Shown: positions 44,690-56,194 of the stretch, one piece after another
How the letters are laid out: the number at the start of each line of letters is the position of its first letter
How positions within the stretch are numbered: the stretch's first letter is position 1
NCBI RefSeq assembly: GCF_905475395.1
Contig: NC_058342.1
Coordinates: forward strand, 30,028,140 to 30,092,139
Reading direction: 5' to 3'
DNA: 64,000 bases
Source: Chrysoperla carnea
Taxonomy: Eukaryota; Arthropoda; Insecta; Neuroptera; Chrysopidae
The notes under the pieces: model-generated
Told to the model about the DNA's origin: nothing
The model's input: only the letters and a program-made list of their open reading frames with translations
Databases searched by the model: none
Made by a program: the position numbers and the translations under genes

Positions 44690-45094
44690 TACTACAAGAC
44701 AGATATCCGTTCCGAAGATCTTATATCACTTTCAAGGGCCTCTATTACCAAAATAGTTGTGGCTTCTACAGGACACTGGCTAGGTGGCAGGCACGCTGAA
44801 CATCTGGGCTTGACAGTGTATCATGATTATTGCAGGAGCATTTTCAATGGGGAGGAGGAGAAAATGATGTCTCATCTTCTCTGTCATTGCTCAGTTCTTG
44901 CCTCGAGAAGGTGTACTCACTTGAGCCAGCCTTTCTTTGACGATCTCTCCGACCTGAAATTCGTTAAAGTCAAAAGTACTTCTGCTATTCTTAAACAGCT
45001 CCAAATGGATCATGTTGTAGTGGCCAGGTATGGGCGAACCCTTTTTTGGTATCACAACGCACCCTGTAGGTCGAAGTGTGTTGAATTATCCTGA
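44690..45094 (+). pseudogene. Second non-LTR retrotransposon C-terminus
   Basis: A frame open from just after a TAG at 44687-44689 to TGA at 45092-45094 encodes TDIRSEDLISLSRASITKIV, then TGHWLGGRHAEHLGL, YHDYCRSIF, EEEKMMSHLLCHCSVLASRR and a 40-residue tail. The TGH motif, the C...E-E-E...SHLLCHC cluster and the Arg-rich end are typical of the region after RNase H in R1/I/LOA/Jockey-group LINE polyproteins. It belongs to a different subfamily from the 27.6-29.0 kb pair. A canonical second cysteine is missing (YCRSIF instead of C-X2-C), the upstream part is interrupted by a stop, and no reverse-transcriptase core is present. It is a dead 5'-truncated copy. Confidence 0.83.
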
Positions 45095-46524
45095 ATATTA
45101 AATTATCCAGAACTCATAGTGTAAATTCAATTTTTCTAAGCAAGCTTTTTGTGCAAGCAATATCGTGTTACTTCCAAAATTTCGTTGCACGTATATTTAC
45201 GTTAGAGAACTGATCATTAATTTAACGTTACCTAGCATTTGATGAAGTTTTATAACTTGGAACACCCTGTTTGCATTGTGTAAATGAATATTATGTTGAA
45301 AATTATTAATAATATATATCTTAGAATTCTAGTTCAAAGGTTTACGGAATGTGTTTTTTTTTCTTGTTTATAAGGTGATTGTTGCATTAAAACAATTTAA
45401 GGCAACTGTCCTGATAATTTCATATTTAAAGAGGATAACTTAGTATGTGTGTAATAATATACCTTGGAGAATTCCCACTACACGAACAGAAAAGTGAAGT
45501 TGGTTTTTCAAATCTTTAGAAGTTCGGAAAACATGATCATTGAAAACTACTTATTAAATTAAAGAGGAAGATATTAAAACTTAAACTTTGATGAAATTTC
45601 GATCAAAAGGGGATTTCCAGAAAACATGGCCTATGCATTTTCAACATTTTTAAGATCTTATACACGTGTATAGCTTCTTCTAATTAAGTCAGCCAGACAG
45701 AAGCACAGATACACAGGTTAACTTTCTAAAATCCCTCCTTTTTGCGTAAATTGGGTAAACTTCTTTGTGCTAAACAATATCATTCAGTTCTAATTATTGT
45801 ATCGATTTGAAACCTTGCAAATATATACAATTCTGATTACAATACAAATTAATTGTTTCCGTGAATGTTTAAGTAACTAGTTTTTTGAAATATTTTCTAG
45901 AAAATTAAATAATTAATATATATTGTGCCCAATTAACAAACTTTACAATATATTCAATGTCTCATAAAAGTTAAATATTTTGCTCTTTCAAAAATAATAC
46001 GATATAAACGGTGCCTCAAAATCAATGCAAGATTTGAATAGTGGATCATCTGTGGGTCATAGTATTGAAACTAAAAAAACCAGAAAAATGTGACAATTTT
46101 GGGTTAATAATAAAAGTTTGCTCCTTTTAATTAATTTTAAGAAGTTATCTCCAACGAGTTCACGATTACCAACGCCTTGAGGGAGGGTGTTGTATCATCA
46201 GACACAATGGGGATGATGACTGAATTTTTTTTATCACTCTAGGAGAAAACTTGACAGAACGGACTTAAAGTCTTTATTAGTTCATGGCCTAGACCCGTTT
46301 TTCGTAGAACAAATTCATTTGTCCTTTATGGTATATCAATCGATGAAAACTATACAAGTTGTATTTATCTATCAAAATTATATCTTGCGTCAGTTTTGAG
46401 ACAGTTTTTAATTAAAAAGAAATAGTTTTTCTCGAAATCTGAAAAGTCGCTTAAAATGATAATAATAAAATGCAAATTATTAAAAATACATTAAAATATT
46501 TAGAAAAAAGACTTAGAAATAATC
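45095..46524. other. Spacer, no gene recognised
   Basis: TTGGAACACCCTGTTTGCAT at 45258 resembles a CAGGGTGTT element end on the minus strand, with no partner. No gene is supported. Confidence 0.45.
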
Positions 46525-46992
46525 TAGAGTCTCAGTAATCCGAGCATTTAGACGTCCGACACGTCGAGTAATCCGAACATTTTTTGTCTTCCATGTAATA
46601 CATTTCATCATGAATTTTTCTATTTGCAACGTGCATGAGTTTTATTGAAAACGTTTCCATGGTAACTATATAATACTTATTTAAATAAGTAATTATGATA
46701 ATTTACATTTAAAAAATAATATTTATGCAATTTCGTTTCTTATTTTCACAATTTTTAATGCAATAAGTTTAATTAATTGACTTTGATTATAAAATTTACA
46801 TGCAAAGAATTGCATATTAGTCATAACAGCCTCCTTTAACGCTAAAATTATCCATTGGAAGCGCTGGCGTCAATTTTATTGTCCTTACCATGATTATGCA
46901 CACGACGAATACAACTTTAGTAATCGGATCAAATCCAGTAATCCGATACCCCTTAGTTTTTAATGATTTCAGATTATTGAGACTCTACTGTA
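46525..46992. mobile_element. pogo/Tigger-like non-autonomous element
   Basis: The left end TAGAGTCTCAGTAATCCGAG is the inverse of the right end CAGATTATTGAGACTCTACTG followed by TATA. CAGTAGAGTCTCxxTAATCCG is the classic terminal repeat of pogo/Tigger-class Tc1/mariner elements with TA duplication. The left end has lost its outer CAG. Inside, AGTAATCCGAACATTTTTTG and AATCCAGTAATCCGATACCC repeat the terminal motif. No transposase frame is present over 0.47 kb. Confidence 0.8.
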
Positions 46993-47984
46993 TAGTCTTT
47001 TAATATAGTTTTATAAATAAATTATTCAATTCTTCTTACCCTTATCAGCAGTTTTTAGCGAAAGATAAAGATTGTACTCACCTGAAAAAGACAAAAAAAA
47101 TTAATTTATTAAAGGATTCAGAAAATATTTAAAAAATGAGAAATATAAATAAAAAAAAAATGAAATTATTAATTTACGATTAGATTGTACGATCTTACTA
47201 CTTTTGTGTTACGTCATTTTTTCAGGAATTATTCAGGTACGGTCCCGAACTTTTTGCAAACTCTGTATATTTGTATTCATAGATATCATTGTAGTTTGAA
47301 TTTTACTTAAAAATGTTTTAAAAAGAAATTTTTTTGTATTAAAAGAACAAAAAAGTCGAGGACTTGAAAAGGCTCTCAACGAATGTAAATTTATAAATAT
47401 TACTTCCATAACATAATCTAACACGTCAAAATTGACAAATAGGTTTTTTTTTCTGTACAGAATGTAACAATCTTTCTTCAACAAATTTGAAGTTTTCATT
47501 ATTGTTTGCTCAAAATATGCATAAATTTTAAGGTTATGAGAAAATTTGAAGAAAAAAAAATGTTACATGACATAAACTTCCATTTAAACTTTTTTCTCAT
47601 GATTCCAAAATTTATCAAGTGTGAATTTATGAATTTAAGAAAAAATATTATTAAAATAATTCTCGATTCTAATCTTATGACTGAAAAATTTTGTCTCATA
47701 AAATAAAAACCAAAATTAATCAAAACGAAAGTTGATGATTGGTTCAAATTTTAAGAAATGGGTTAACGCTAGACATGTTTCACCGTTAGCTCAATATATT
47801 CCCGATGTATATAAGTCATTGTCCTTAAAATTCCCAGTATAAAATATCTTTTGTTTTTATAACATTTGATTAAGCTTTACATTATAACACAATAACATAA
47901 ATATTAGTGATGGGTCATTGCGAGTGATTCTAAATATACCATACTTAAACCAACAAAAAGTTTAATTGATGTTTAAAATATGAA
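46993..47984. other. AT-rich spacer, no gene recognised
   Basis: Overlapping frames on both strands at 47233-47747 are Phe/Ile/Lys-rich and look random. ACTTTTTGCAAACTCTGTATA near 47248 resembles an element end without a partner. Confidence 0.45.
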
Positions 47985-48235
47985 AGAAATGGATGAAAAA
48001 AGTGAAGAGTTTTTGAGGGTTAAGTCCATAAGAACTTTTCATCAACATGATTAAAATTACCTAAACCCAAATTTTTAACTGAAACCAAAAATCGAAATCT
48101 CGTGTAAGCATCGCCTTTGAAGGGTCGTGGCTCGGAAGGGAAGGGTTTTAGAGGGTTGAGTCCATAAGAATTTTTAATCAGCATCGAAAATTTTAATCGA
48201 AAACAAAAATTAATGTACTGTGTCCGAGGTCCATT
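47985..48235. mobile_element. Family F inner arm, two adjacent partial copies
   Basis: Two pieces in the same orientation share GAGGGTTxAGTCCATAAGAA, TTTTAATCAGCAT-like and AACxGAAAxCAAAAAT phrases with the right inner arm of 31274-32041. The second ends TGTACTGTGTCCGAGGTCC. The duplication has a period of about 130 bases. Confidence 0.55.
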
Positions 48236-48714
48236 AGTGAATCATTCATATTATGCCCCGTACAAGATATTCGAAATTATTGATTTTGTATATAGAAAGT
48301 CATAAAATTTCTCACTATAATACATATGACAATGTTTAGTGTAGTAAAACTAAGCATAATATATCAACCGAATAGAATTTTCGATACAATCTTATATATA
48401 TAATATATATTTCTATCTACATGTAAAAATTGATATATGTTCCTTAAAACTGTGTCAAAACCAAATTTATCTAATAATCAGTGAGGTGGAGAAGTTATTC
48501 TCAATGCATGCATGTATGTATTATGCTTGTGAAAAAAAATCTACGAATTTGCATATTGTTGTACATTTTTTTTTTCAACAGTCTGGTTTGATAATGTTGA
48601 AATATATGCTGTAAGTGATTTTTTGATTTTAATAAATTGATTACCGAAATTTTTCATTTGCGTCATTGAATTGTTAGCATGTGGGTAACGATGAAGTCAA
48701 ACACCGATTGGATG
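48236..48714. other. AT-rich spacer, no gene recognised
   Basis: A TATATATAATATATATTT stretch at 48396 and a T run at 48570. Nothing is coding. Confidence 0.5.
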
Positions 48715-48829
48715 ATAGGTTAGGTTATATTGGCTGTCCACGAAGGACACACTTAGACTATAGAGTCTATTGTGATACCATATGTGTGTTTTACCACCTT
48801 TTCCGCTAATTATTTCTTTTATCAGCTCA
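48715..48829 (-). mobile_element. tRNA-derived SINE, 3' fragment
   Basis: ATAGGTTAGGTTATATTGGC, CCACGAAGGACACACTTAGA, ATTGTGATACCATATGTGTG and TTTATCAGCTC match the 3' half of the SINE at 474-750. The tRNA head is absent, which is unusual for LINE-mobilised copies because 5' truncation would be expected on the minus-strand right side, as seen here. Confidence 0.85.
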
Positions 48830-48836
48830 GAATATT

Positions 48837-48943
48837 TAGCTAATCGCCAAATGTGCTGGATTTTTTCTGTATTTTGGGTAAGTTTAATTTTATAATTGTC
48901 TCCAAAATACAGTAAAATTCAAAATACATGTGACGATTAGCTG
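48837..48943. repeat. Imperfect hairpin, about 40-bp arms
   Basis: AGCTAATCGCCAAATGTGCT..TCTGTATTTTGGG pairs with CCAAAATACAG..ACATGTGACGATTAGCT. It abuts the SINE fragment and precedes sequence (48990-49110) loosely like the ATATCTCG..AACTA..CCCAATCG unit of the 29.6-kb array. Confidence 0.65.
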
Positions 48944-49163
48944 AGTATTTTCCGCGATATATCCCGAATAACTCCGAAAAAAAAACTTTACGTAGAGTGC
49001 TTTAGCGATATTACAAAAACTATCCGCCCAATTAGCAAATGAAAGCAATTTGGTTTTTACTTGTTTAGTCAAACTTTTGTTTGTAACAAGTTTCATCGAA
49101 TTCCGAATTAATTTTGGCCCTCAAAAATCAACTTCATTTGACGATCGGAACAATAATTTCTGA

Positions 49164-49425
49164 GTTATTGAGTAAAATTGTTTCTGAGGTTTGATATCCC
49201 AGATGTATCCCAGACGAATTTTTTCAATCGATAATTCGGAACAGATACCTTGCTTTCTTCTGGACCTAGATTTGCCAATAATTTGGTTGGATTCTTATCC
49301 AACCAAATTATTGGCAAATCTAGGTCCAGAAGAAAGCAAGGTATCTGTTCCGAATTATCGATTGAAAAAATTCGTCTGGGATACATCTGGGATATCAAAC
49401 CTCAGAAACAATTTTACTCAATAAC
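49164..49425. repeat. Perfect palindrome, 129-bp arms, 4-nt loop
   Basis: The left arm 49164-49292 begins GTTATTGAGTAAAATTGTTT and ends CCAATAATTTGGTTGGAT. The right arm 49297-49425 is its exact inverse complement. Only TCTT (49293-49296) is unpaired. I compared the arms base by base and found no mismatch. Homology stops sharply at both outer edges. Near-identical 77-codon frames on both strands are a consequence of the symmetry. No second copy is in the window. It could be a very young inverted duplication, a hairpin-RNA locus, or an assembly or library artefact. Confidence 0.93.
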
Positions 49426-49583
49426 AATAATGTGTTTGTGACAAAATACTGTTGACTTTATGAATTATGTGGGACAAAATTATCTAATTTGCCCTACAAA
49501 CTTAAGTAACCAATAAATTCTATATATGTATACCTACTTGTGCACCCATTTGTGTGTCGAACAATATAAGTTTGTATGTTACG

Positions 49584-50142
49584 TTTTTATACCATGTTTA
49601 TATGAAATATACATAGTATATTAAGTTTAGTCCCAAGTTTGTAACGCTTAAAAATAATGATGCTAGGAAAAAAATTTTGTCATAGGTGTTCATAAAATCA
49701 CCTAATTAGTCCATTTCCGGTTTTCCGTCCGTCCGTCTGTGGACACGATAACTCAAAAACGAAAAAAGATATCGAGCTGAAATTTTTACAGCGTACTCAG
49801 GACGTAAAAAGTGAGGTCGAGTTCGTAAATGAGCATCATAGGTCAATTGGGTCTTGTGTCCGTAGGACCCATCTTGTAAACCGTTAGAGATAGAACAAAA
49901 GTTTAAGTGTAAAAAATGTTCCTTATCAAAAATTAAACAACTTTTGTTTGAAACATTTTTTCGTAAACATCACTGTTTACCCGTGAGGACGCCAATTAGG
50001 CGGAAATTTTATAATATGTACTATACTTGATTATCAGTTATGTATGTGTCACATGTTTGTATGTGTAATGTGATAAAGAAATCAACACTGACTATGCATG
50101 GTATTTCAACAATTAACTCAGTCAATTGTTTGTTTTCAGTTG
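49584..50142 (+). mobile_element. HINE-like element, full length
   Basis: Complete from TTTTTATACCATGTTTATAT to the hairpin and TGTTTTCAGTTG. It keeps ATCACCTAATTAGTCCATTT, GTCCGTCCGTCTGT, ACACGATAACTCAAAAACGA, AACCGTTAGAGATAGAACAA, TTTTCGTAAACATCACTGTT and GCATGGTATTTCAAC. It is the first of three same-strand copies within 2.7 kb. Confidence 0.88.
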
Positions 50143-50577
50143 TTCATATTAATGAATTAGTTTTGGCAGCAATTTTATTAGTAAGATGATATTAAAAGTG
50201 AATTTACATTCACCTACATCGATCGGATGAATGACTATACTTGCTATATTTGAAGTCAATATAAACGAATTCCACTGTACATAGATGATACATGTACACT
50301 TGGATACATTAAGACATAAAATAATCATTCCCTGGTGTAACATTGCCTGCTTTGTAAAATCGCATAAATTATTAACACCTACAAGAAAACGAAATTTGTG
50401 CTAAACACCGCAGTGTTAAACGTCATTATTAGCGTATTTTGAGTTTCAAATACACTAGCTGAAACTCATTTGCTTCGCAGGGCAATTTCAACTTTAAAAA
50501 CAAAATTATATTACCCTAACTTATCCTATCTTTTGTTCACAATTTCATTACTTTTAAATTTTGTTGTGGAACCATAA
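50143..50577. other. Spacer between HINE-like copies
   Basis: ACACTAGCTGAAACTCATTT and GCTTCGCAGGGC at 50453 resemble the head of family D but end after about 40 bases. No gene is recognised. Confidence 0.45.
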
Positions 50578-50686
50578 TTTTTATACCATGTATATATGAA
50601 GTTTGTAACGCTTAAAAATATTGATGCTACGAACAATATTTTGGTAAAGGTGTTCATAGAATCATCTAATTAATCCATTTTTGGTT

Positions 50687-50718
<32 letters not shown>

Positions 50719-51123
50719 ATCATCATGATAACTCAAAAACGAAAAGAGATATCAAGCTGAAATTTTTAAAGCCGGCATAGGACATATAAGGTCGAGTTCG
50801 TAAACGAGCAACATACTTCAATTGCGTCTTGGGTCTGTAGGACCCATCTTGTAAACCGTTAGAGATAGAACAAAAGTTTAAATATAAAAAATGATCCTTA
50901 TAAAAAAATAAACAAGTTTTGTTTGGAACATTTATTTGTAAACATCACTGTTTACTTACGAGGACGCAAATTAGGTGCAAATATCAGTTGTGTGTGTGGG
51001 GCTATTTAAGAGTGGATATCTTTCTTTACCTACGTGACGTCTAAAAACAAACGATAACGTTATCAGCACTGTCTGTACATGGTATTTCAACAATTAACTC
51101 AGTCAACTGTTTGTTTTCACTTG
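50578..51123 (+). mobile_element. HINE-like element, near full length
   Basis: The 5' end is ATTTTTATACCATGTATATA, but the block from the second TATACC to AGTCCC is deleted. The microsatellite is the longest in the window, about seven GTCT units plus GTCC (50690-50717). The core, 3' subterminal GTACATGGTATTTC, hairpin and CACTTG are all present. Confidence 0.88.
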
Positions 51124-51732
51124 TTTTTTTTGTATATATATATTTCATAAAATGATTTTAACAATAACAAGCAACTTTTGTTTGATAAACGGTTATAAAA
51201 AAGTCACACAAATGGGAAAAGACATACACAAAGGTATTGAAATAGTTGGATAAAAGAACAATTGGGTTATTCCAAAGTAAACTTCACGCGAACAAAAATT
51301 ATTTGAATTTGTTTATTTTTTTCAATCTTTTCTTTTCCGAAAATATAGACTTGTGTATTATATTTAAGGTCAACAGGTAGAGATAGATTGAGTTATAAAT
51401 CAGTTTTACAACCCCCATAGATGGTATTGAAATTCGGTATGTAAGATTCATTAGAAATTGGTTTCAATAATTTGGAAGGGATTCCCCGGGATTCATCTGT
51501 ATAACCACTTCAAGTTAAGCTCGATATTTTGTGCCACCCCTGAAGCCCTAAACTGATTGATTGGGCTGATCAATTATTAGTGAATAGCTCCAGGTTTCCA
51601 TCCCGTCTGTTTACGTAGATACTTAAAACTTTCTAAAACATGAGAAGACAAAGCTCTCATTTCGATCAAAAAGATTCAATCATTAATGAGGGGAAGACAT
51701 GTCGTTATTGATGGAGCTTTGCTGCTCGTTAA
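51124..51732. other. Spacer, no gene recognised
   Basis: Nothing coding; less AT-rich at 51410-51620. GGGTTATTCCAAAGTAAACT at 51264 resembles the 13883 phrase. Confidence 0.45.
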
Positions 51733-52210
51733 TTTTTATACCATGTATATGAAATATACCAAGGTATACTAAGTTTAGTCCCAAAATTTTGGTATAGGTG
51801 TTCATAAAATCACCTAATTAGTCTGTCTGTCTGTAATCACGATGACTCAAAAACGAAAAGAGATATCAAGCTAAAATTTTTATAGCGTGCTTAGGACGTG
51901 AAAAGTGAGGTCAAGTTCGTAAATGAGCAACATAGGTCAATTGTAAATCGTTAGAGATAGAACAAAAGTTTAATTGTAAAAAATATTCCTTATAAAAATT
52001 TAAACAACTTTTGTTTGAAATATTTTTTCGTAAACATTACTGCTTAACCGTGAGGGCGAAAATTAGGTGTAAAATGTATAGTAATTATTATATGGGGATA
52101 TCGGTTATGTATGTTTGACATCTGTGAATGTGTAATGTGATAGAGTAATCAACACTGTCTATTCATGGTATTTCCACTATTAACTCAATCAATTGTTTGT
52201 TTTCACTTGT
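51733..52210 (+). mobile_element. HINE-like element, small internal deletions
   Basis: TTTTTATACCATGTATATGA to TTTTCACTTG. The AAGTTTGTAACGC segment and the part before AAATCGTTAGAGATAG are deleted. The 3' subterminal ATTCATGGTATTTC and hairpin are slightly diverged. Confidence 0.87.
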
Positions 52211-52654
52211 TTTTTTCTGTGTATTTTGTAGTAACATACAACAATTGAACAAAAAACACATAGAAAATAAAATTTATTATTTACATTTGAAAATTTAACG
52301 CCATATAATGTACATAATTGATGTATCATCTTCAATTATTTATTATAAATAACAAGCTATTATACATAAAATGATTTGAAGAAAGAAAGAACAACAAAGA
52401 TTTGTTTTTATTGTGTGTTTCACTCTAAATATGTATGCTTGTGAGAGGATTGAAATTGTAAGTTGCGTCCCCAATTTCCTGAAAATTATTATAGTAATTA
52501 CCAAAGCAATCCTCTTGTATAACATTGAAGGTCTAAAACTAAAATTAAAAAAATTAAAATTAAATCAAGCAAAACTTTCTCTCTGCCCTAAAAATGAACA
52601 GTCCTAAAACTTGTCAGCAATTTTTGCATGTTATATTACATCCCTCTATAGAGA
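52211..52654. other. AT-rich spacer, no gene recognised
   Basis: Two overlapping antiparallel frames (52343-52525 and 52413-52607) have no recognisable feature. Confidence 0.45.
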
Positions 52655-53165
52655 ATATTTATGTATTTTTTAAATATTTTTAATTCATTGTTTACACCGT
52701 TATAACATAGTAAAAAATATGAATACTATTTAAAAATGCTGTTATTAAGTGTAAACAAATATTTAAGATAGAGAATACTTTAGAGATGTTTAAACGCAGT
52801 CCTTTTTTCGCTCTCTGTTGATGACGTATTAACATGTGCTCTGTCAATTGGTGACAGTTCAATGTATAATTTACACTTTAAAAAACTGAATTTACAACAC
52901 AAAATTTACACAAGCTATTATTAAGTTTTCTAATAAAAAGCCGTAGAATAATATAACTCAACGTAATACCATACAAAATATAAGTAATTAATACCATACA
53001 GTATGTCAACAAATCTGACAAGCCACATACTATGACGTCACCACCGTTTTAAAATTTGAATTTCCGTTTTAGAACTAGGAATTTCCGTTACTGAATTTCT
53101 ACTTTTATTAATTAATTTTAAATAATTAAAAAGATATTAATTACTAAAATAATGGTTTAGTTGAA
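52655..53165 (-). repeat. Dispersed repeat family P, longest copy
   Basis: Inverse of 2940-3275, with extra sequence at both ends: AATTCATTGTTTACACCGTT, GATGACGTATTAACATGTGC, GTCAATTGGTGACAG, AAAAGCCGTAGAATAATATA, CAGTATGTCAACAAATCTGA, TATGACGTCA and CCGTTTTAAAATTTGAATTT. Together with copy 2 this suggests a family length of at least 0.5 kb. No terminal repeats or ORF are recognised. Confidence 0.72.
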
Positions 53166-53861
53166 TTATCCAGCCAATAAAGTTACGGAAAAATAATATT
53201 TGAACCAAATTAAAATTTCATGAATTTTCTCTATTATTTTCAACTACAATTAAATTTTCAGCGAATCCATTTTTAACTTTTGAAAGTTGGTAGTTCATTG
53301 TTTTTTATGGTTCTCTTTTACTTAATAAATAGACCATTATAGTAATTCATTTTTCATACAATAGTTTTTTATCCTCATTTGTTGTTAGAAAACTCACGAA
53401 AGGTTTCAATATTAAAATAGTGACTCAACATTTATATCAAATAAATGAGGACGCATCTTGAAGGTACATCTATTATTATCGGGATGTAACACACATATAC
53501 CGATTTCCAGTATATATGGTATGTACAAAGTTAAGGTATAATGTATACATATATAAGTATTCATTTGTAATGTAAGAACACATTTTGTATATTTCAAACT
53601 ATATACAATAATAAAAATAAAAATGTTTATAACAAAGCAATGAGACATTATAATAAATAGCAAATATTTATTGGATGGACAACATTAGATTACATTATGA
53701 AATACATTTAAACATAATACTGAACTTTATAAAATGTTATGTGAAAACCGACACCAAACATTTAAACTACGAACTTCTCAACTCACAACCATACCAATAC
53801 CAATACCAACAGTCATACATACATACTACGTTACTACAGTCATTTTAATCATCTCTATCTC
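53166..53861. other. AT-rich spacer, no gene recognised
   Basis: CCATACCAATACCAATACCA microsatellite at 53789. The minus-strand frame at 53412-53663 has no recognisable domain. Confidence 0.45.
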
Positions 53862-54143
53862 TATATATTATAAATGCCAAAGTAAGCATGTTTGTTTGTT
53901 TGTTTGTTACGCTTTCACGCTCAAACTAGCGAATGGTTTTTAATGAAACTGTACACCAATATAGCTCATACTTCAGAATAACACATGAGATATAATTTAT
54001 AAAGATATATTAATAAAAAAAAATAAAAAAATTTAATTTAATTTGTCATTTGACATTACCATAAATTATAGATTTCTGTAAAAGTAGTCATTTGACATTA
54101 CCATAAATTACAGATTTCTGTAAAAATAGTCAATATAAAGCTA
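53862..54143 (-). mobile_element. ACTAGCT element family D, tail part
   Basis: Inverse of 23.97-24.26 kb: ATATTATAAATGCC, AAGCATGTTTGTTTGTTTGT, TAACACATGAGATATAATTT and ACAGATTTCTGTAAAAATAG. The head is missing. A 42-bp segment is duplicated in tandem (54045-54086 and 54087-54128, two differences). Confidence 0.75.
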
Positions 54144-54890
54144 TCACTTATGTGCTTAATTCCGTGACCAGGGCTCCATATTCTTGAAAACAATTAGAGC
54201 TACGTTAATTTTGATCACAAATTTGAAAAGTACGACCCAAATTTAGTGGAATTACATACTTGATTCATCAAAATTGGATAAAATTTCGATGTGATAGAGC
54301 AAAATTAATTTTTTTGGATTTTGATGACGTCATAAAGTTAAAAAATTCGATTTTTTTTGATAATACAGGCAAATTTGATCCGATCTTATTGGAATTTTTT
54401 TTTGAATCCCACTAATTTTGAATCATTCTTTTCAGCTGGCATGTTAGTTTTTTACTAGCTATCACTTATGTGCTTAATACTGGGACCAGAACTCCAAATT
54501 CCTCACACCTATTAATTTGTTTTCGTGTACCTACAATTTATACTATTATCTGTCCAAATATCTATCAAATTGTAGTGACGTAGTGCTTGACCAATGCGCA
54601 TGATCCTTATGCGCAATAATATTCGAGTATTTTTTGACGTTTAATATAATAAATTACAAAATCAAACTTAAATTAAAAATTATAAATAAATCATGAAAGT
54701 AAATAATCTTTTATTTTAACAATCCATTACTTATTCTAGAAATTCAACCTTGATTCTGCAACTTTTATTAAAACTGAATTTGGAATGGGTCCCTTGTCCA
54801 AGTTATTTGATAATATTTATATCATCAGGCATGGCATTTGGAAAAACAGACTGTTAGCAAATGTGATCTACTAATCCCTCAAATCAAACA
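54144..54890. other. Spacer with a short direct repeat
   Basis: GCTATCACTTATGTGCTTAA at 54141 recurs at 54465, each time followed by a GACCAGxxCTCCA variant. It is a direct repeat of about 35 bases, 324 bases apart. No gene is supported. Confidence 0.45.
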
Positions 54891-55525
54891 GGATGTATGA
54901 GCATGGTAGTGGGGGCACAAATTTAAAAATAGATATTTTCAATTTTGATGATAAATTTATATTATTACTTGACGATATAAGACGAAAAGTAAGAATAAAA
55001 TTTTTCGATATCTGGCTTAATTTTCAAAATATCGAAAATTTTGTTTAATTATTTAGCTTTCGATATTTCGAAAACCAAGACACATATCGGAAAATTTTAT
55101 TCTTATTTTTCGTCTACATTCATGAAGTTATAAAAAATTCATCATCAAAGTTGAAAATAAGATAAAAATAATTTCAACCCTTAATCTACCCTGCTCTTAC
55201 ATCCCTTATATGGACGGTGACACTTAGTTTTTTTCTTTTCTAATTCATTGCTAATATGTTTACTTTCTATTAAAAAGTTTTTTTTTAATTTGTTTTCATT
55301 CATTCCAAATGAAAATTATCAAAAACTTCCAAAATATGTCGTTTTTTGAGATTCCTCCATAAGAGCCAATGTATTATACATCGATTTTTAATGATTTTTT
55401 TCTTAAAAATTTGCACGGTTACCTAAGCTGAAATTTTAACCACATATTCTTTGAGTAAAAGACTACCTACAAACAAATTTTGAGCCTTTAAATCAAACAT
55501 TGTTGTCATGCTCATACATCCTTAA
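54891..55525. mobile_element. MITE family B, copy 3
   Basis: It has the same 15-bp terminal inverted repeat and internal sequence as copies 1 and 2, with a 12-base deletion in the central hairpin loop. TTAA is present on the right (55522-55525), but the left flank reads AACA. CAAACAGGAT spans the left border and its inverse, ATCCTGTTTG, lies at 55536, just outside the right border. Confidence 0.9.
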
Positions 55526-55843
55526 TATGTATAATATCCTGTTTGTATGATTGGAGCGGTGAAAGCCCAAGATGACTGTACTATCTGCAAAACATATAAC
55601 ATTGTTATGTTTGGGTTATATGTTTGTATATGAGTATAGCAAAAATATATTATGTGTGCATATTTGGTCATAGATATCTAATGTATAGATATGTGATGTT
55701 ATTTATTACTTGTGGAAGACGAGACAGAGGAATGTCTTATTCAATATATGAGGTGAATCTTCGATCGGAATTATGTGATGGAAATGTGTGAAATATCTAT
55801 GGATAATAATAGAAGACATTGAGAATCCTAGCATATAACGAAA
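55526..55843. other. Spacer, no gene recognised
   Basis: Nothing supported. Confidence 0.45.
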
Positions 55844-56085
55844 ATTAAACAGAAATCTTCGAATGCCAGTCTAAGTTTTCTCCAATCAAGCCTCAACTAA
55901 GCTTTTTGTTCCAGGTTTCATATAAAAATTGCATAGAAGTTTCATTAACCTGTGCTTATTTGGCTAAACACAATTTAAACAGAAATTTTCGAATGCCAGT
56001 CTAAGCATTCCTCAACTAAGCTTTTTGTTACAAGCAGGTAAAAGTTTCATAGAAGTTTCATTATTATACTTACGTAAGTGTTTCA
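55844..56085 (+). repeat. Local tandem duplication, period 131 bp
   Basis: TTAAACAGAAATCTTCGAAT, GCCAGTCTAAG, CTCAACTAAGCTTTTTGTT and ATAGAAGTTTCATTA occur in the same order from 55844 and again from 55975. The second unit lacks a short piece after GTCTAAG. Confidence 0.75.
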
Positions 56086-56194
56086 CTTAAGATTTCATCA
56101 TCTGTATTATCAAATGAAGTGTCAATTCAAAGACACTTTATATAGGAGTCTTTTTATACAGGAATAACAGATTTCAGGGATAAAATAATCCTTC

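Noticed and set aside
49165..49424. Two 77-codon frames, one per strand, nearly identical
   Set aside because: They are produced by the perfect palindrome. Identity between strands is symmetry, not evidence of coding.
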